Shown: positions 9,568-18,535 of the stretch, piece by piece
How the letters are laid out: every line of letters starts with the position of its first letter
How positions within the stretch are numbered: position 1 is the stretch's first letter
Origin: Caballeronia sordidicola
GTDB taxonomy: Bacteria; Pseudomonadota; Gammaproteobacteria; Burkholderiales; Burkholderiaceae
Assembly (NCBI RefSeq): GCF_002220365.1
Contig: NZ_MTHB01000041.1
Coordinates: 1-64,000 of the forward strand
Length of the DNA: 64,000 bases
Direction: 5' to 3'
The notes under the pieces: model-generated
Databases searched by the model: none
Seen by the model: the letters and a program-made list of their open reading frames with translations, nothing else
What the model was told of the DNA's origin: nothing
Made by a program: the position numbers and the translations under genes

Positions 9568-10602
9568 ATGAAAAGCAAAATGCAAGCGGCGGTTGTTGAA
9601 GCATTCGGCAAGCCGCTGGTGTTGAAGGAAGTCGATATTCCAACGCCCGGAACAGGGCAGATACTGGTCAAGACCGAAGCCTGTGGCGTCTGTCATACCG
9701 ATCTGCATGCGGCGAATGGAGACTGGCCTTTGAAGCCCACGTTGCCGTTCATTCCGGGCCACGAGGGTATCGGCATAGTCACCGCAATCGGCACGGGTGT
9801 CACGGCGGTGAAGGAAGGCGATCGTGTTGGCGTGCCCTGGCTCTATTCCGCCTGTGGACATTGTGAATATTGCCTTGCTGCGCGCGAACCGGTGTGTGCG
9901 GAGGCTCAGTTCGGCGGCTACACGAAAAACGGCGGCTTCGCCGAGTACATCCTCGCGGACCCCAACTACGTAGCGCACATCCCGGCGCATCTGGCCGCCC
10001 GGGATGCAGCCCCGCTTATCTGCGCCGGCATCACGTCCTACAAGGGCATCAAGGAAACGCAGGCCCGCCCGGGCGAATGGGTGGTCATTTCAGGCGTTGG
10101 AGGCTTGGGACATTTGGGTATCCAGTACGCCAAGGCCATGGGTCTGCACGTTTGCGCAGTCGACATCGACGACGGCAAGCTCGCCCACGCTAAACGTCTT
10201 GGCGCGGATGTGATGGTCAACGCCCGGGACGAAGACCCGATCGCCGCCGTCAGGAAGGCCACCGGTGGCGGCGCTCATGGTGTGCTGATTACCGCACCGT
10301 CGCTAGGTGCGTTCAAGCAGGGTGTTGGCATGACCCGCAAGCACGGAACCTGCGTTTTGGTGGGCTTGCCGCCGGGCGAATTCCCGACTCCATTGTTCGA
10401 CGTGGTGGCCAACTGCATCACGATCAAGGGCTCGTTCGTCGGCAATCGCCGCGACATGGCCGAAACACTTGCCTTTGCCGCCGAGGGCAAGGTGAAGGCG
10501 GATATTGAGTTGCAGCCGCTATCGGCGATCAACGACGTGTTCCATCGGCTGGCCCATGGCGACGTTCCTTCGCGCGTGGTGCTGGAGTTTGCGAGTCATT
10601 AA
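9568..10602 (+). CDS. adhP: Zinc-dependent alcohol dehydrogenase (AdhP type)
   Basis: 344 residues, the usual length of bacterial class-I-like alcohol dehydrogenases, which interconvert ethanol and acetaldehyde with NAD. The catalytic zinc ligands are in CGVCHTD (Cys) and GHE (His). The structural zinc cluster is CGHCEYCLAAREPVC with all four cysteines. The Rossmann motif GVGGLGHLG binds the nucleotide, and the following strand end VDIDD carries the acid expected for NAD preference. AGAGGG lies upstream of the ATG at good spacing. In its neighbourhood of usp, Crp/Fnr and PRC genes a fermentative role under low oxygen is plausible. The enzyme call is secure; the physiological role is inference. 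Confidence 0.95.
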   Translation: MKSKMQAAVVEAFGKPLVLKEVDIPTPGTGQILVKTEACGVCHTDLHAANGDWPLKPTLPFIPGHEGIGIVTAIGTGVTAVKEGDRVGVPWLYSACGHCEYCLAAREPVCAEAQFGGYTKNGGFAEYILADPNYVAHIPAHLAARDAAPLICAGITSYKGIKETQARPGEWVVISGVGGLGHLGIQYAKAMGLHVCAVDIDDGKLAHAKRLGADVMVNARDEDPIAAVRKATGGGAHGVLITAPSLGAFKQGVGMTRKHGTCVLVGLPPGEFPTPLFDVVANCITIKGSFVGNRRDMAETLAFAAEGKVKADIELQPLSAINDVFHRLAHGDVPSRVVLEFASH

Positions 10603-10677
10603 GCGCTGCGCATTGCGACAGGCTTTGAATAGCCGTCAAACGGGGAAGGTGAATCGACAAATTAAGGACGGGTGATC

Positions 10678-10691
10678 TTGATCTGACGCAA
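10678..10691 (+). promoter_or_regulatory. Weak FNR-like half site upstream of thioredoxin-like gene
   Basis: TTGATCTGACGCAA has a perfect left half (TTGAT) and a degenerate right half (CGCAA instead of ATCAA), 8 of 10 positions. It shares TTGATCTG with the better box at 1362-1375 and lies about 130 bp upstream of the ATG at 10822. Confidence 0.35.
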
Positions 10692-10821
10692 GCCAAACGC
10701 GCATGTTGGGGATATTGTTGTTCACACGAACTTACGCTAACCGCGACCAGGAACCGGGAACACTGCCCGAGTGCAGGCGACCATGGGCAGGCCGTTGTAA
10801 GGATGAACTGCGGAGTGGAAT

Positions 10822-11256
10822 ATGAATAGGCTTTATGGAAACGGCCCCGTTCCGAAGGGGTTTTCACCTGAATCGATCGTGGTTACCCCTGCGCGGATTG
10901 CTGCCCACAAACGATCCTCCGCCGGTGGTCCGATTTCACTGACCGCGGCCACGTTCGATCAGTATATGGGTGTGTCCGACCTGCCGATCGTCATTCATTT
11001 CTGGGCGCGATGGTGCAACGTATCGAAGACGATGCTGCCGCATTTTTCCACTGGCGCTCGTAAGCTCGCGGGGCGGGCATTGTTCGCGAAAGTGGAAACG
11101 GACAAGGAGGCATCGCTTGCCCAGCGCTACGGAATTGAATGTGTCCCTACACTTGTGGTTTTCAGGAGTGGACAGGAGATCGTACGCCACTGCGGCGCGA
11201 TGACCGCGGGGCAGCTCGGCCTTTGGCTGCAACCGCATCTGCAGAAGTCAACGTAG
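10822..11256 (+). CDS. Thioredoxin-like protein lacking the resolving cysteine
   Basis: 144 residues. After a ~40-residue N-terminal extension, residues ~40-140 form a thioredoxin fold most like the catalytic half of thioredoxin 2 (HFWARWCNVSKTM, then ALFAKVETDKEA, then cis-Pro motif VPTLVVF). The usual WCGPC is WCNVS here: Cys65 is kept, the second cysteine is Ser68. A monothiol site cannot reduce disulfides by the normal dithiol route, so a monothiol, chaperone-like or mixed-disulfide function is more likely. The zinc-binding N-terminus of TrxC is absent. GGAG six bases before the ATG supports the start. It stands alone between adhP and the PRC-barrel gene. Confidence 0.88.
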   Translation: MNRLYGNGPVPKGFSPESIVVTPARIAAHKRSSAGGPISLTAATFDQYMGVSDLPIVIHFWARWCNVSKTMLPHFSTGARKLAGRALFAKVETDKEASLAQRYGIECVPTLVVFRSGQEIVRHCGAMTAGQLGLWLQPHLQKST

Positions 11257-11421
11257 CAAAAGTGTCCTGTCGGCCCTGGACAAGCGCTATTGTCTGAGGA
11301 TCATCGCCGCTCGGCGGTAGACAATCTACAGCAGTCGCAGGGCCGCTTGAAGCTTGCTCTGACCGTTTCCGCAACCCGAGACCAGGCTTGGTGCCAGCTC
11401 TAAATATGAGGAGTATTTAAC

Positions 11422-12219
11422 ATGTTGAGAAGCGTAGAAAGTCTTAAAGGTAGCGCGGTTGCTGCGCGTGATGGAATATTGGGGAGCGTCGATGAAGTCT
11501 ATTTTGATGACGAGGCATGGGGTGTCCGTTATCTCGTGGTTGATACGGGAGGCTGGCTCAATGGTCATCGCGTATTGATTTCACCCTATTCCGTCAAACA
11601 TACGGACCCAGGCGCGAGCACCGTGTCTGTGGATCTGACGCGCGAGCAGGTGAAGAACAGCCCGGGTATAGATACGCAACAACCCGTGTCTCGTCAGCAT
11701 GAGCTGGACTATCTGCGTTACTACGGCTATCCCCAGTACTGGGGCGGTCGCGACTCGTGGGGAATGGGCGGTTTTCCGGTGCTCGGTCCAATGCAGATCG
11801 GCCCGGGTATCCAGCCGGAATCACGCGAGCCGGATGAACTTGAGGCAGACGCGCCATGGGAGGATGTGCATCTGCGAAGTAGCGACGCTGTGACGGGTTA
11901 CCACATAGAGGCGCGTGACGCGAGCATAGGTCACGTGTCTGGCTTCATCTTCGATGATAAGGCCTGGGTCATTCGTTATCTGACAGTCGACACTCGAAAC
12001 TGGTGGCCCGGAGGAAGGACCGTGCTTTTGGCGACTGAGTGGGTTGACTCTGTCGATTGGTTCGGCTCCAGCATTGTCACCGACCTCACACGTGAAGCGA
12101 TCAAGAAGTGCCCGGACTATGACGATCTGGTGCCGCTGAGCCGTACCTACGAAACAGCGCTGCACACCTTTCATAGCAGAGACGGATACTGGACGAAAGG
12201 CGACCGTGCTTCGCGGTGA
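11422..12219 (+). CDS. Tandem PRC-barrel domain protein
   Basis: 265 residues with two PRC-barrel domains, at about 1-75 (LKGSAVAARDGILGSVDEVYFDD...RYLVVDTGGWL) and 150-235 (GYHIEARDASIGHVSGFIFDD...RYLTVDTRNWW). They are joined by a Tyr/Gly-rich linker (YYGYPQYWGGRD). PRC barrels occur in photosynthetic reaction centre H subunits and in RimM, and as stand-alone stress proteins in proteobacteria; the molecular role here is unknown. GGAG lies eight bases before the ATG. It precedes the HAD-GH65 fusion gene by about 180 bases on the same strand and may share its regulation. Confidence 0.88.
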   Translation: MLRSVESLKGSAVAARDGILGSVDEVYFDDEAWGVRYLVVDTGGWLNGHRVLISPYSVKHTDPGASTVSVDLTREQVKNSPGIDTQQPVSRQHELDYLRYYGYPQYWGGRDSWGMGGFPVLGPMQIGPGIQPESREPDELEADAPWEDVHLRSSDAVTGYHIEARDASIGHVSGFIFDDKAWVIRYLTVDTRNWWPGGRTVLLATEWVDSVDWFGSSIVTDLTREAIKKCPDYDDLVPLSRTYETALHTFHSRDGYWTKGDRASR

Positions 12220-12396
12220 CGCGACCACTGACGCGACGCCTGAAGCGACTCTCTGCGAAAGACGGGCGGGGCTCGATCTTGTGAAAATGTCGAGCGGCCG
12301 TTCGTTTAAGGCATTGGGCGCGGGTTCGGTGGGGCGGAGGACGAGTGGTTCGGTGAAATCGCCGGCGACGTCAGCAGGTTGGGTCATCGGATCCCT

Positions 12397-15300
12397 ATGA
12401 TTTCCTACCCGATCGTCACGCTGTCGCCGCGCGACTATGATGCCGTTCTGTTTGACCTGGATGGTGTGCTGGCAAAGACAGCGCACTTGCATGCCCGTGC
12501 GTGGAAGCAGGTCTTGCACGACTTGCTCGCGCAGCACGCGGTCCGTGCGGGTGTGCCGTCCATCCCGTTTGACATCGATGCTGACTACGCGCGCTACATG
12601 GACGGCAAGTCGCAAGACGACGGCATCGCAGCGTTCCTTGCGGCGCATGAGATCCATTTGCCGATCGGCTCGCCGGATGATAGGACCGAGGTCCTAAGTA
12701 GACGCTCATTGGGTCCACTGGAAAGCCGATATTTCCTTCAGAATCTTAAAGCAGACGGCGTCGGGCTTTACGATGCCTCTATTGAGTTGGTGCGCAAACT
12801 GCGCGCACTGAGTATCAGGACGGCTGTCGTATCCTTTGCAGGCAACTGCTCGGCCGTGCTGGAAGCGGCTGGCATTACTCAACTTTTCGACGTGCAAGTG
12901 AACGGTCTGGACGCTGATATCGGTGACCCGAATTCCATGCCGGAACCGGATGCCTGGCGCGATGTGGTGCGACGCCTCGGCGCAGACATTTCAAGAGTGG
13001 CCGTAGTAAGCCAGTGGATTGCAGGAATAGACGCTGGTCATGCAGCCCGGTTCGGGTGTGTCATTGGTGTTGATCGAGGTGGACGCACGCAGGAACTGCG
13101 CGACGCCGGCGCTGATGTCGTTGTCACTGACTCGTCTCAGGTTCAGGCAACGGCTGCGCCTCCTCCCGAATGGTCATTGGTATTCACGGGCTTCGAGCCT
13201 GCTCATGAAGGCGTCAGGGAAACCTTGTGTACTTTGGGCAACGGCTACTTCGCGACTCGTGCGGCCGCGCCATGGAGCATTGCCGACGATGTCCATTATC
13301 CCGGGACGTATCTCGCGTGCGGGTATAACCGGTTGCACACCGACATTGCCGGGCGAGAAGTTGAAAACGAAGACCTCGTCAATCTCCCCAACTGGCTGGA
13401 ACTCACGTTTCGCATAGGCACGGAGGACTGGTTCGACATGCGAGCCGTGACACTCTCGTCCTATCGGCAGGAGCTTGATCTTCGTCGCGGCATGCTCTTG
13501 AGATCGGTATCGTTCGAAGACGCGAAGGGGCGCAGGAGCACGCTTGACGAGCGCCGCTTCATCTCAATGAGGGATATGCATCTGGGAGCGCTGGAGCTCA
13601 CGTTGACCGCCCACGATTGGTCGGCGCCGGTCACCGTGCGCTCGGCCATCGACGCACGCGTTGTCAACGGCGGCGCCAAGCTATACCGAAAGTTCAGTAA
13701 CAAGCACATTGAGCCGCTGGCGGCGGAGGTCGTAGGAAAGGACTGCGTCGCCGTGACCATCCGCACGAGCCAGTCGCATGTGAATGTGAGTCAAGCGTCG
13801 CGTACTCGGGCGTTGCACCACGGCGGGTTGTTGGACCTGCCACGGCGAGTGATCGAAGAGCCGGGGTACATCGGCCAGGAATTCTGCAAGGATCTGGCCC
13901 CGGGCGAGTCGCTTGTCATCAATAAAATTGCCGCGCTCTATTCGTCGCGCGACCCGGCTATTTCAGAGTGCGGATTTGAAGCGCGCAAGGCGATCACGAG
14001 AGCAGGATCTTTCGATGAACTCGCGGCCGGTCACGCGTTGACCTGGAAGCACCTGTGGCGGCGTTTCGACGTGCGCATTGAACCGGCTGACCCAAGCTTC
14101 AAGTTGAACGTATCCATGTTGCTGCGCTTGAACATGTTTCATCTCTTGCAAGCCGTGTCGCCGAATTCCATCGGCCGTGATATTGGCGTACCGGCGAGGG
14201 GATGGACGGGGGAAGGGTACCAGGGGCATATCTTTTGGGACGAGTTATTCATTTTTCCGTTCTTCAACTATCGCTTGCCGGAAATCACGCGGTCGCTGCT
14301 GATGTACCGCTACCGGCGCCTTGGGGAGGCTCGCGCGGCTGCCGCCGCGGCTGGCTATGCGGGGGCCATGTTCCCTTGGCAGAGTGGAAGCGATGGCAGC
14401 GAGGAAACCCAGGCGTTCAATCTCAACCCGCGCTCGCAACATTGGGTGCCTGACAACTCTTACTTGCAGCGTCATGTAGGCAGTGCAATTGCGTATAACG
14501 TCTGGCAATACTTTCAGGTGACGCACGATGTCGAATTCCTGTATGCATACGGAGCAGAACTGATCCTCGATATTGCCCGGTTCTGGTCCAGCATTGCGAC
14601 GTTCAACCCGGCGCGTGGACGCTTCGAGATCCACGGCGTGCTTGGACCCGACGAGTTCCACGATGCTTATCCCGGGTCCACGACGCCCGGTATCAACAAC
14701 AATGCCTACACGAACGTCATGGCGGTCTGGGTGCTGCGCCGGGCCCGGGACGTGCTCGATCTTTTGCCCGAAATACGGCGCACCGAACTGATGATCGACC
14801 TTGACTTGACGGCCAGCGAGATAGACCACTGGGACGACATCAGCCGGAAAATGGTCATCCCATTTCATGATGAAGGGATCATCAGCCAGTTTGAGGGCTA
14901 TGAAAAGTTACGCGAACTTGACTGGGATGCCTACCGTGTTCGTTATTCGAATATCCAGCGGCTCGACTTGATCCTTGAAGGCGAGGGTGACAGCGCGAAT
15001 GGCTACAAGCTTTCGAAACAGCCTGATACGCTGATGTTGTTCTATTTGTTTTCCGCCGAAGAACTCACTGAACTATTCCTCCGCCTCGGCTACCCGTTTC
15101 CGAGCACCACTATTCCGCGGAACGTCGACTACTACACGGACCGGTCATCGGATGGTTCTACGTTGAGCAGGGTCGTCAACGCGTGGGTCCTCGCACGATC
15201 GGATCGGCCACGGTCCATGGGGTTCTTCGCTCAGGCGCTGCAAAGCGACGTGGTTGACATTCAGGATGGCACGACCGCCGAGGGCGTCCATCTCGGGGCA

Positions 15301-15609
15301 ATGGCTGGAACGGTCGATATCGTGCAACGCGTCTGGACCGGTATCGAGATCAAAGATGACCGCTTGCGGTTCAACCCTCAATTGCCACTTGATATTGAGT
15401 ACCTCGAGATGCGCATTCGCTACCGGGGGCACTCGATTGACCTGAGGCTCGATCATGACACGCTGACGCTGCATGTCCATAACGGGGTTGCAGCGCCTAT
15501 CGATCTGCTCGTGGGCGGAGAAACGTATGAACTGCAAAGCGGCACGACGCGGGCGTTTCCACTGACCGCAGCGGCAACGGACTGTACAGCGGAGGAAGTG
15601 GCCCGGTGA
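12397..15609 (+). CDS. HAD (degenerate beta-phosphoglucomutase)-GH65 glycoside phosphorylase fusion
   Basis: 1070 residues. Residues ~15-265 are a HAD domain of the beta-phosphoglucomutase type: the nucleophile motif FDLDGV is intact, but the GKPxPD lysine is replaced (SMPEPD, ~179-184) and the acidic ED pair is SQ (VVSQWIAG, ~203). Residues ~275-1060 are a GH65 (trehalose, maltose or kojibiose phosphorylase) module with WQSGSDGSEETQ, the catalytic acid in GPDEFHD (Glu ~753), ISQFEGYE, ILEGEGD and TTAEGVHLGAMAGT. The GH65 part should release beta-glucose-1-phosphate from a disaccharide. The HAD part may be inactive; an intact HAD gene lies at 17792. The ATG at 12397 is preferred to an upstream TTG at 12379; neither has a strong Shine-Dalgarno. 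The exact sugar cannot be read. Confidence 0.9.
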   Translation: MISYPIVTLSPRDYDAVLFDLDGVLAKTAHLHARAWKQVLHDLLAQHAVRAGVPSIPFDIDADYARYMDGKSQDDGIAAFLAAHEIHLPIGSPDDRTEVLSRRSLGPLESRYFLQNLKADGVGLYDASIELVRKLRALSIRTAVVSFAGNCSAVLEAAGITQLFDVQVNGLDADIGDPNSMPEPDAWRDVVRRLGADISRVAVVSQWIAGIDAGHAARFGCVIGVDRGGRTQELRDAGADVVVTDSSQVQATAAPPPEWSLVFTGFEPAHEGVRETLCTLGNGYFATRAAAPWSIADDVHYPGTYLACGYNRLHTDIAGREVENEDLVNLPNWLELTFRIGTEDWFDMRAVTLSSYRQELDLRRGMLLRSVSFEDAKGRRSTLDERRFISMRDMHLGALELTLTAHDWSAPVTVRSAIDARVVNGGAKLYRKFSNKHIEPLAAEVVGKDCVAVTIRTSQSHVNVSQASRTRALHHGGLLDLPRRVIEEPGYIGQEFCKDLAPGESLVINKIAALYSSRDPAISECGFEARKAITRAGSFDELAAGHALTWKHLWRRFDVRIEPADPSFKLNVSMLLRLNMFHLLQAVSPNSIGRDIGVPARGWTGEGYQGHIFWDELFIFPFFNYRLPEITRSLLMYRYRRLGEARAAAAAAGYAGAMFPWQSGSDGSEETQAFNLNPRSQHWVPDNSYLQRHVGSAIAYNVWQYFQVTHDVEFLYAYGAELILDIARFWSSIATFNPARGRFEIHGVLGPDEFHDAYPGSTTPGINNNAYTNVMAVWVLRRARDVLDLLPEIRRTELMIDLDLTASEIDHWDDISRKMVIPFHDEGIISQFEGYEKLRELDWDAYRVRYSNIQRLDLILEGEGDSANGYKLSKQPDTLMLFYLFSAEELTELFLRLGYPFPSTTIPRNVDYYTDRSSDGSTLSRVVNAWVLARSDRPRSMGFFAQALQSDVVDIQDGTTAEGVHLGAMAGTVDIVQRVWTGIEIKDDRLRFNPQLPLDIEYLEMRIRYRGHSIDLRLDHDTLTLHVHNGVAAPIDLLVGGETYELQSGTTRAFPLTAAATDCTAEEVAR

Positions 15610-15758
15610 AACACGTCATTGGCTGGACTGGGATCGTTGTAGTGGTTGATTCCGCGCGGAAAGCGCGTCCGGCATGGTCACCGCTTCCGGACGGAAAAAC
15701 CCGCTCGCAGTTTCCAGCTCACGGAAACTCGGCCGACTAAATCGGATCTGGTACGGTG

Positions 15759-16532
15759 CTAGACGCGTGACAGACCGAGAGGGTTGACGATCCGGATCTG
15801 CTTGCCGTGGGCATCGACGAGACCTTGTTTTTGTAACTTCGAGAACATCCGGCTCACCGTTTCCAGTTTGATTCCCAGGTAATTGCCCATTTCTTCCCGC
15901 GTCATGCGGAGGTAAAAGTCGACCGGCGAGTACCCTCGCGCCTTCATCCGGACCGACAGGTCGAGAAGAAACGCTGCTACGCGCTGTTCCGCGGACATCG
16001 TTCCAAGCATCATCATGTGACTGGACTCCCGGACAATTTCACCACTCAGCACGCGGTAAAAGTGGTGCTGGATTGAACTGACCTGATGACACAGCGAAGC
16101 CAGAAGTGCAAAGCGGATGACGGATACTTCGCTGTCCTCGAGCGCAATTGCGTCGCAGTTGTGGCGCTCGGTGCAGAGTCCGTCAAGGCCCAGCGCCTCG
16201 CCCATGAACTGAAAGCCGGTCACTTGCTCTTTGCCGTCGCGGTGAGTGATAACAGTCTTGAAGCAGCCGGCGCGCACCGTATAGATACTATCGAATGGGT
16301 CATGCGTACGGTACAGTGCATTCCCACGTTTGACTTTACGCGTTGTGCATATGATCGATTGCAAGCGAGTGAGGTCCAGCAGGGTAGCGCCTTTTGCTAC
16401 GGGAACGGCAGGAGGCGAGTGATCGATGCGGCCCGGCCGGTAGTGCGGAAAAGCGGCCGACGGGTTGCGCGCCTGCTGGCCCGACGCGGCCGGTGCGGGA
16501 TAGATGGCGGGTTTGACTTGAACTGAAAGCAT
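15759..16532 (-). CDS. Crp/Fnr-family regulator lacking N-terminal iron-sulfur cysteines
   Basis: 257 residues. A cyclic-nucleotide-type beta roll (~50-165; GEALGLDGL), a dimerisation helix and a winged helix-turn-helix (TREEMGNYLGIKLETVSR) follow the FNR/Anr pattern. The recognition helix carries ExxSR (Glu224, Ser227, Arg228), the set that reads TTGA half sites. Canonical FNR needs three N-terminal cysteines plus one central one. Here only Cys126 has an obvious counterpart, and the first 60 residues are a Pro/Ala-rich extension without the cluster. It may therefore be oxygen-insensitive like FixK/Dnr proteins. AGGAG six bases before the ATG fixes the start. It converges on the GH65 gene and is a candidate regulator of this island. 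Confidence 0.92.
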   Translation of the reverse strand: MLSVQVKPAIYPAPAASGQQARNPSAAFPHYRPGRIDHSPPAVPVAKGATLLDLTRLQSIICTTRKVKRGNALYRTHDPFDSIYTVRAGCFKTVITHRDGKEQVTGFQFMGEALGLDGLCTERHNCDAIALEDSEVSVIRFALLASLCHQVSSIQHHFYRVLSGEIVRESSHMMMLGTMSAEQRVAAFLLDLSVRMKARGYSPVDFYLRMTREEMGNYLGIKLETVSRMFSKLQKQGLVDAHGKQIRIVNPLGLSRV

Positions 16533-16640
16533 GGTCGGCTCCTGATCTCGGATCGAATATCTTCAAGAAAATTCTATATAGTAAGGAATACGATATATCA
16601 GTTCACGTTATTCCTCGATTCAGATGCAGCCAGCGGTTCG

Positions 16641-17300
16641 TCAGAGCGAGATGGTCAGGTCGTTCTCCACGGCGGACGCGCCGGGAGCGGACCATGCGAT
16701 CGCGACTGCCAGATCCCGGTCGTGCGGTGTGCGCACGGTCCCAGTCAGTTTCACCGTTGCGCCGTTTGCCGTTACCGTAATGTTGCGCGAGTCGGACCAC
16801 GAACGATCCAGCGCGTGCATGAGGTCGCCTCGCACCTTCAAGACGTTGATGGCGGCCCTGAGCGTAATCTGGTTCGTCACGCCGGTCACGCCGAGTAGCC
16901 GTCGAACGTCCTGAACGGCAGCCTCTCTTTGGAAGTGCCAGTCCACTTTCCCGCTAAGCGTTATCCAGCCGTCCTCCACCTTCACCCCCACCGTGTCTCG
17001 TGGAACCGAGACATCCCACGCGAGCCGATTCACGATTGCCGCGGCTATGTCGTCGTCGCTGCGCTTTGCATCGAAGGCAAGCCGGACCTCGACATTGTCC
17101 ACAACCGCCTCGACTCCCTTGACACGTAGGGCGGCGGCCTCGGCCGCATGTTTTTCCGCGAATGTTTCGACATGCCCGGTCAACGTAACGATGCCCGCGA
17201 TCGCCGTGACGCCAACGTGTGCAGCGATCACGCTGGGTTCCCAGGCAAGCTCCGAAAGAACGGCCTGTTGCAATTCGCTGTCGTTATAAATGACCGCCAT
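16641..17300 (-). CDS. Triple BON-domain protein
   Basis: 219 residues made of three BON domains, at about 1-75, 76-150 and 151-219. Each shows the alpha-beta pattern ending in a G(V/I)xxVxN(Q/D)-like strand (GVEAVVDNVEVRL, GVTGVTNQITLR, ASAVENDLTISL). No signal peptide is seen, so this is a cytoplasmic BON protein rather than an OsmY-like periplasmic one. The start at 17300 has GGAG at good spacing; the frame is open further upstream but without support. BON domains are thought to bind phospholipid or sugar surfaces. It lies just upstream of the Crp/Fnr gene on the same strand. Confidence 0.9.
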   Translation of the reverse strand: MAVIYNDSELQQAVLSELAWEPSVIAAHVGVTAIAGIVTLTGHVETFAEKHAAEAAALRVKGVEAVVDNVEVRLAFDAKRSDDDIAAAIVNRLAWDVSVPRDTVGVKVEDGWITLSGKVDWHFQREAAVQDVRRLLGVTGVTNQITLRAAINVLKVRGDLMHALDRSWSDSRNITVTANGATVKLTGTVRTPHDRDLAVAIAWSAPGASAVENDLTISL

Positions 17301-17455
17301 GATGTCTCCGGGATGTGCAGAAGTAACGTGCGCGGAAGGAGAACGGCACGGGAGAAACGCGTCCTGCAGGGACACGCTCTTCCGGGCAGGCCCTTGCGCA
17401 GCGATGAATGGTTTGATCTTGATGCTACCGATGATAGGAGGTTGAAAGCGGGTCC

Positions 17456-17592
17456 GATAGACTCGGAAACTACTCAGCTTGATGTGCGCGATGTGCGCTC
17501 GCCGATGGCGTTGATGGCCGGACACACAGATTCTTTCCAGCGGCATTTTTTCGAAGGCGATTGACTCGCTCTGAGTATTTTCCGAATCTGCC
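17456..17592. repeat. 137-bp element with 22-bp imperfect terminal inverted repeats
   Basis: Left arm 17456-17477 contains TCGGAAACTACTCAG; right arm 17571-17592 is its inverse with one core change (CTGAGTATTTTCCGA). The outer bases (ATAGAC / GCAGAT) also align. The interior differs from the element at 8435-8619, so only the arms are conserved. It lies in the gap between the BON gene and the HAD gene. Confidence 0.6.
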
Positions 17593-17791
17593 CTCATTGG
17601 CATTTACGCCGGATACTAGGATTTTTTGGGCCTATGTGAATTTGTTCAGGCGCTCGGGATCGACCATGGTTGACTCCTTCCAGCGCACGCAGCCTGATGC
17701 TATGGAGCTTGGATATGCGTTCAAATCGCTATGTGAGTCACGGTACCGTTGGAGCTGACAACGCGTCGTGCGTCTTCGGCATGCCTCGAGC

Positions 17792-18535
17792 ATGACCGAT
17801 AACACACAGCCGATTTCCGCATCACAAAGACCCCCGATCTTATCGGCGGGAATCTTTGATGTGGACGGCGTCCTGCTTGCCTCGCCTCATGAGCGCGCGT
17901 GGCGAGAAGCGCTGGGAGATCCGGCTGACGAAGCTCGTTTCACCACGGCTGTGTACCAGTCCCAGGTGGCTGGCAAGCCACGCCTCGCCGGCGCGCTAGC
18001 AGCCTTGCAGGCGCTAGGCCGGCGCCACGCTGATCGGGAGGCCGCAGACTACGCGCAGCGCAAGCAAAGACGACTGGAGGAACTGATACACGCTGGGGCA
18101 GTGAACGCGTTCCCCGACGCGTTGCGCTTCGTTCGGGCCGTCATGGCGTTAGGGTGGCCCATGGCCGTTGCGTCCTCGTCGAAGAACGCCAACGAAATGA
18201 TGAGGCTCGTTCAACTGGACGCGGACCATAGCCTCCTCGATGTCTTTGGATCGAATGTCTGCGGCCGCGATTTAAAGCAAGGCAAGCCAAACCCGGAAAT
18301 CTTCCTCCTGGCCGCTGCGGATTTGCCGGCCGCCCCTGGAAACTGCTTCGTGGTGGAGGATGCGCCAGCCGGCATCGAAGCCGCGTGCGCCGGCGGCATG
18401 ACGGGTCTTGGCATTGCCCGGCTTCATGATGCGGCCTCGCTCCGGGCCGCGGGAGCAAGCCTCGTTGTGACCAGTCTCGACGAAGTTTCCATTGAAGAAC
18501 TGTCGCTAGGCCGGCTTTGCCGGCGCGCACCATGA
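17792..18535 (+). CDS. Beta-phosphoglucomutase-like HAD hydrolase
   Basis: About 247 residues. All HAD motifs of the beta-phosphoglucomutase group are present: FDVDGVLL (nucleophile and acid), ASSSKN, KQGKPNPEIF (lysine) and VVEDAPAGIEAA (acidic pair). This contrasts with the HAD domain fused to GH65 at 12397. A beta-phosphoglucomutase would convert beta-glucose-1-phosphate from a GH65 phosphorylase into glucose-6-phosphate, so this gene may serve the fusion enzyme in trans. A GTG at 17768 is an alternative start; neither start has a clear Shine-Dalgarno. Its stop overlaps the ATG of a truncated GH65 reading frame (18532), which betrays a former two-gene operon. Confidence 0.88.
   Translation: MTDNTQPISASQRPPILSAGIFDVDGVLLASPHERAWREALGDPADEARFTTAVYQSQVAGKPRLAGALAALQALGRRHADREAADYAQRKQRRLEELIHAGAVNAFPDALRFVRAVMALGWPMAVASSSKNANEMMRLVQLDADHSLLDVFGSNVCGRDLKQGKPNPEIFLLAAADLPAAPGNCFVVEDAPAGIEAACAGGMTGLGIARLHDAASLRAAGASLVVTSLDEVSIEELSLGRLCRRAP

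Noticed and set aside
17411..17425. TTGATC-like string upstream of the BON gene as FNR box
   Set aside because: Only one half site is present; the second half matches 2 of 5 positions.
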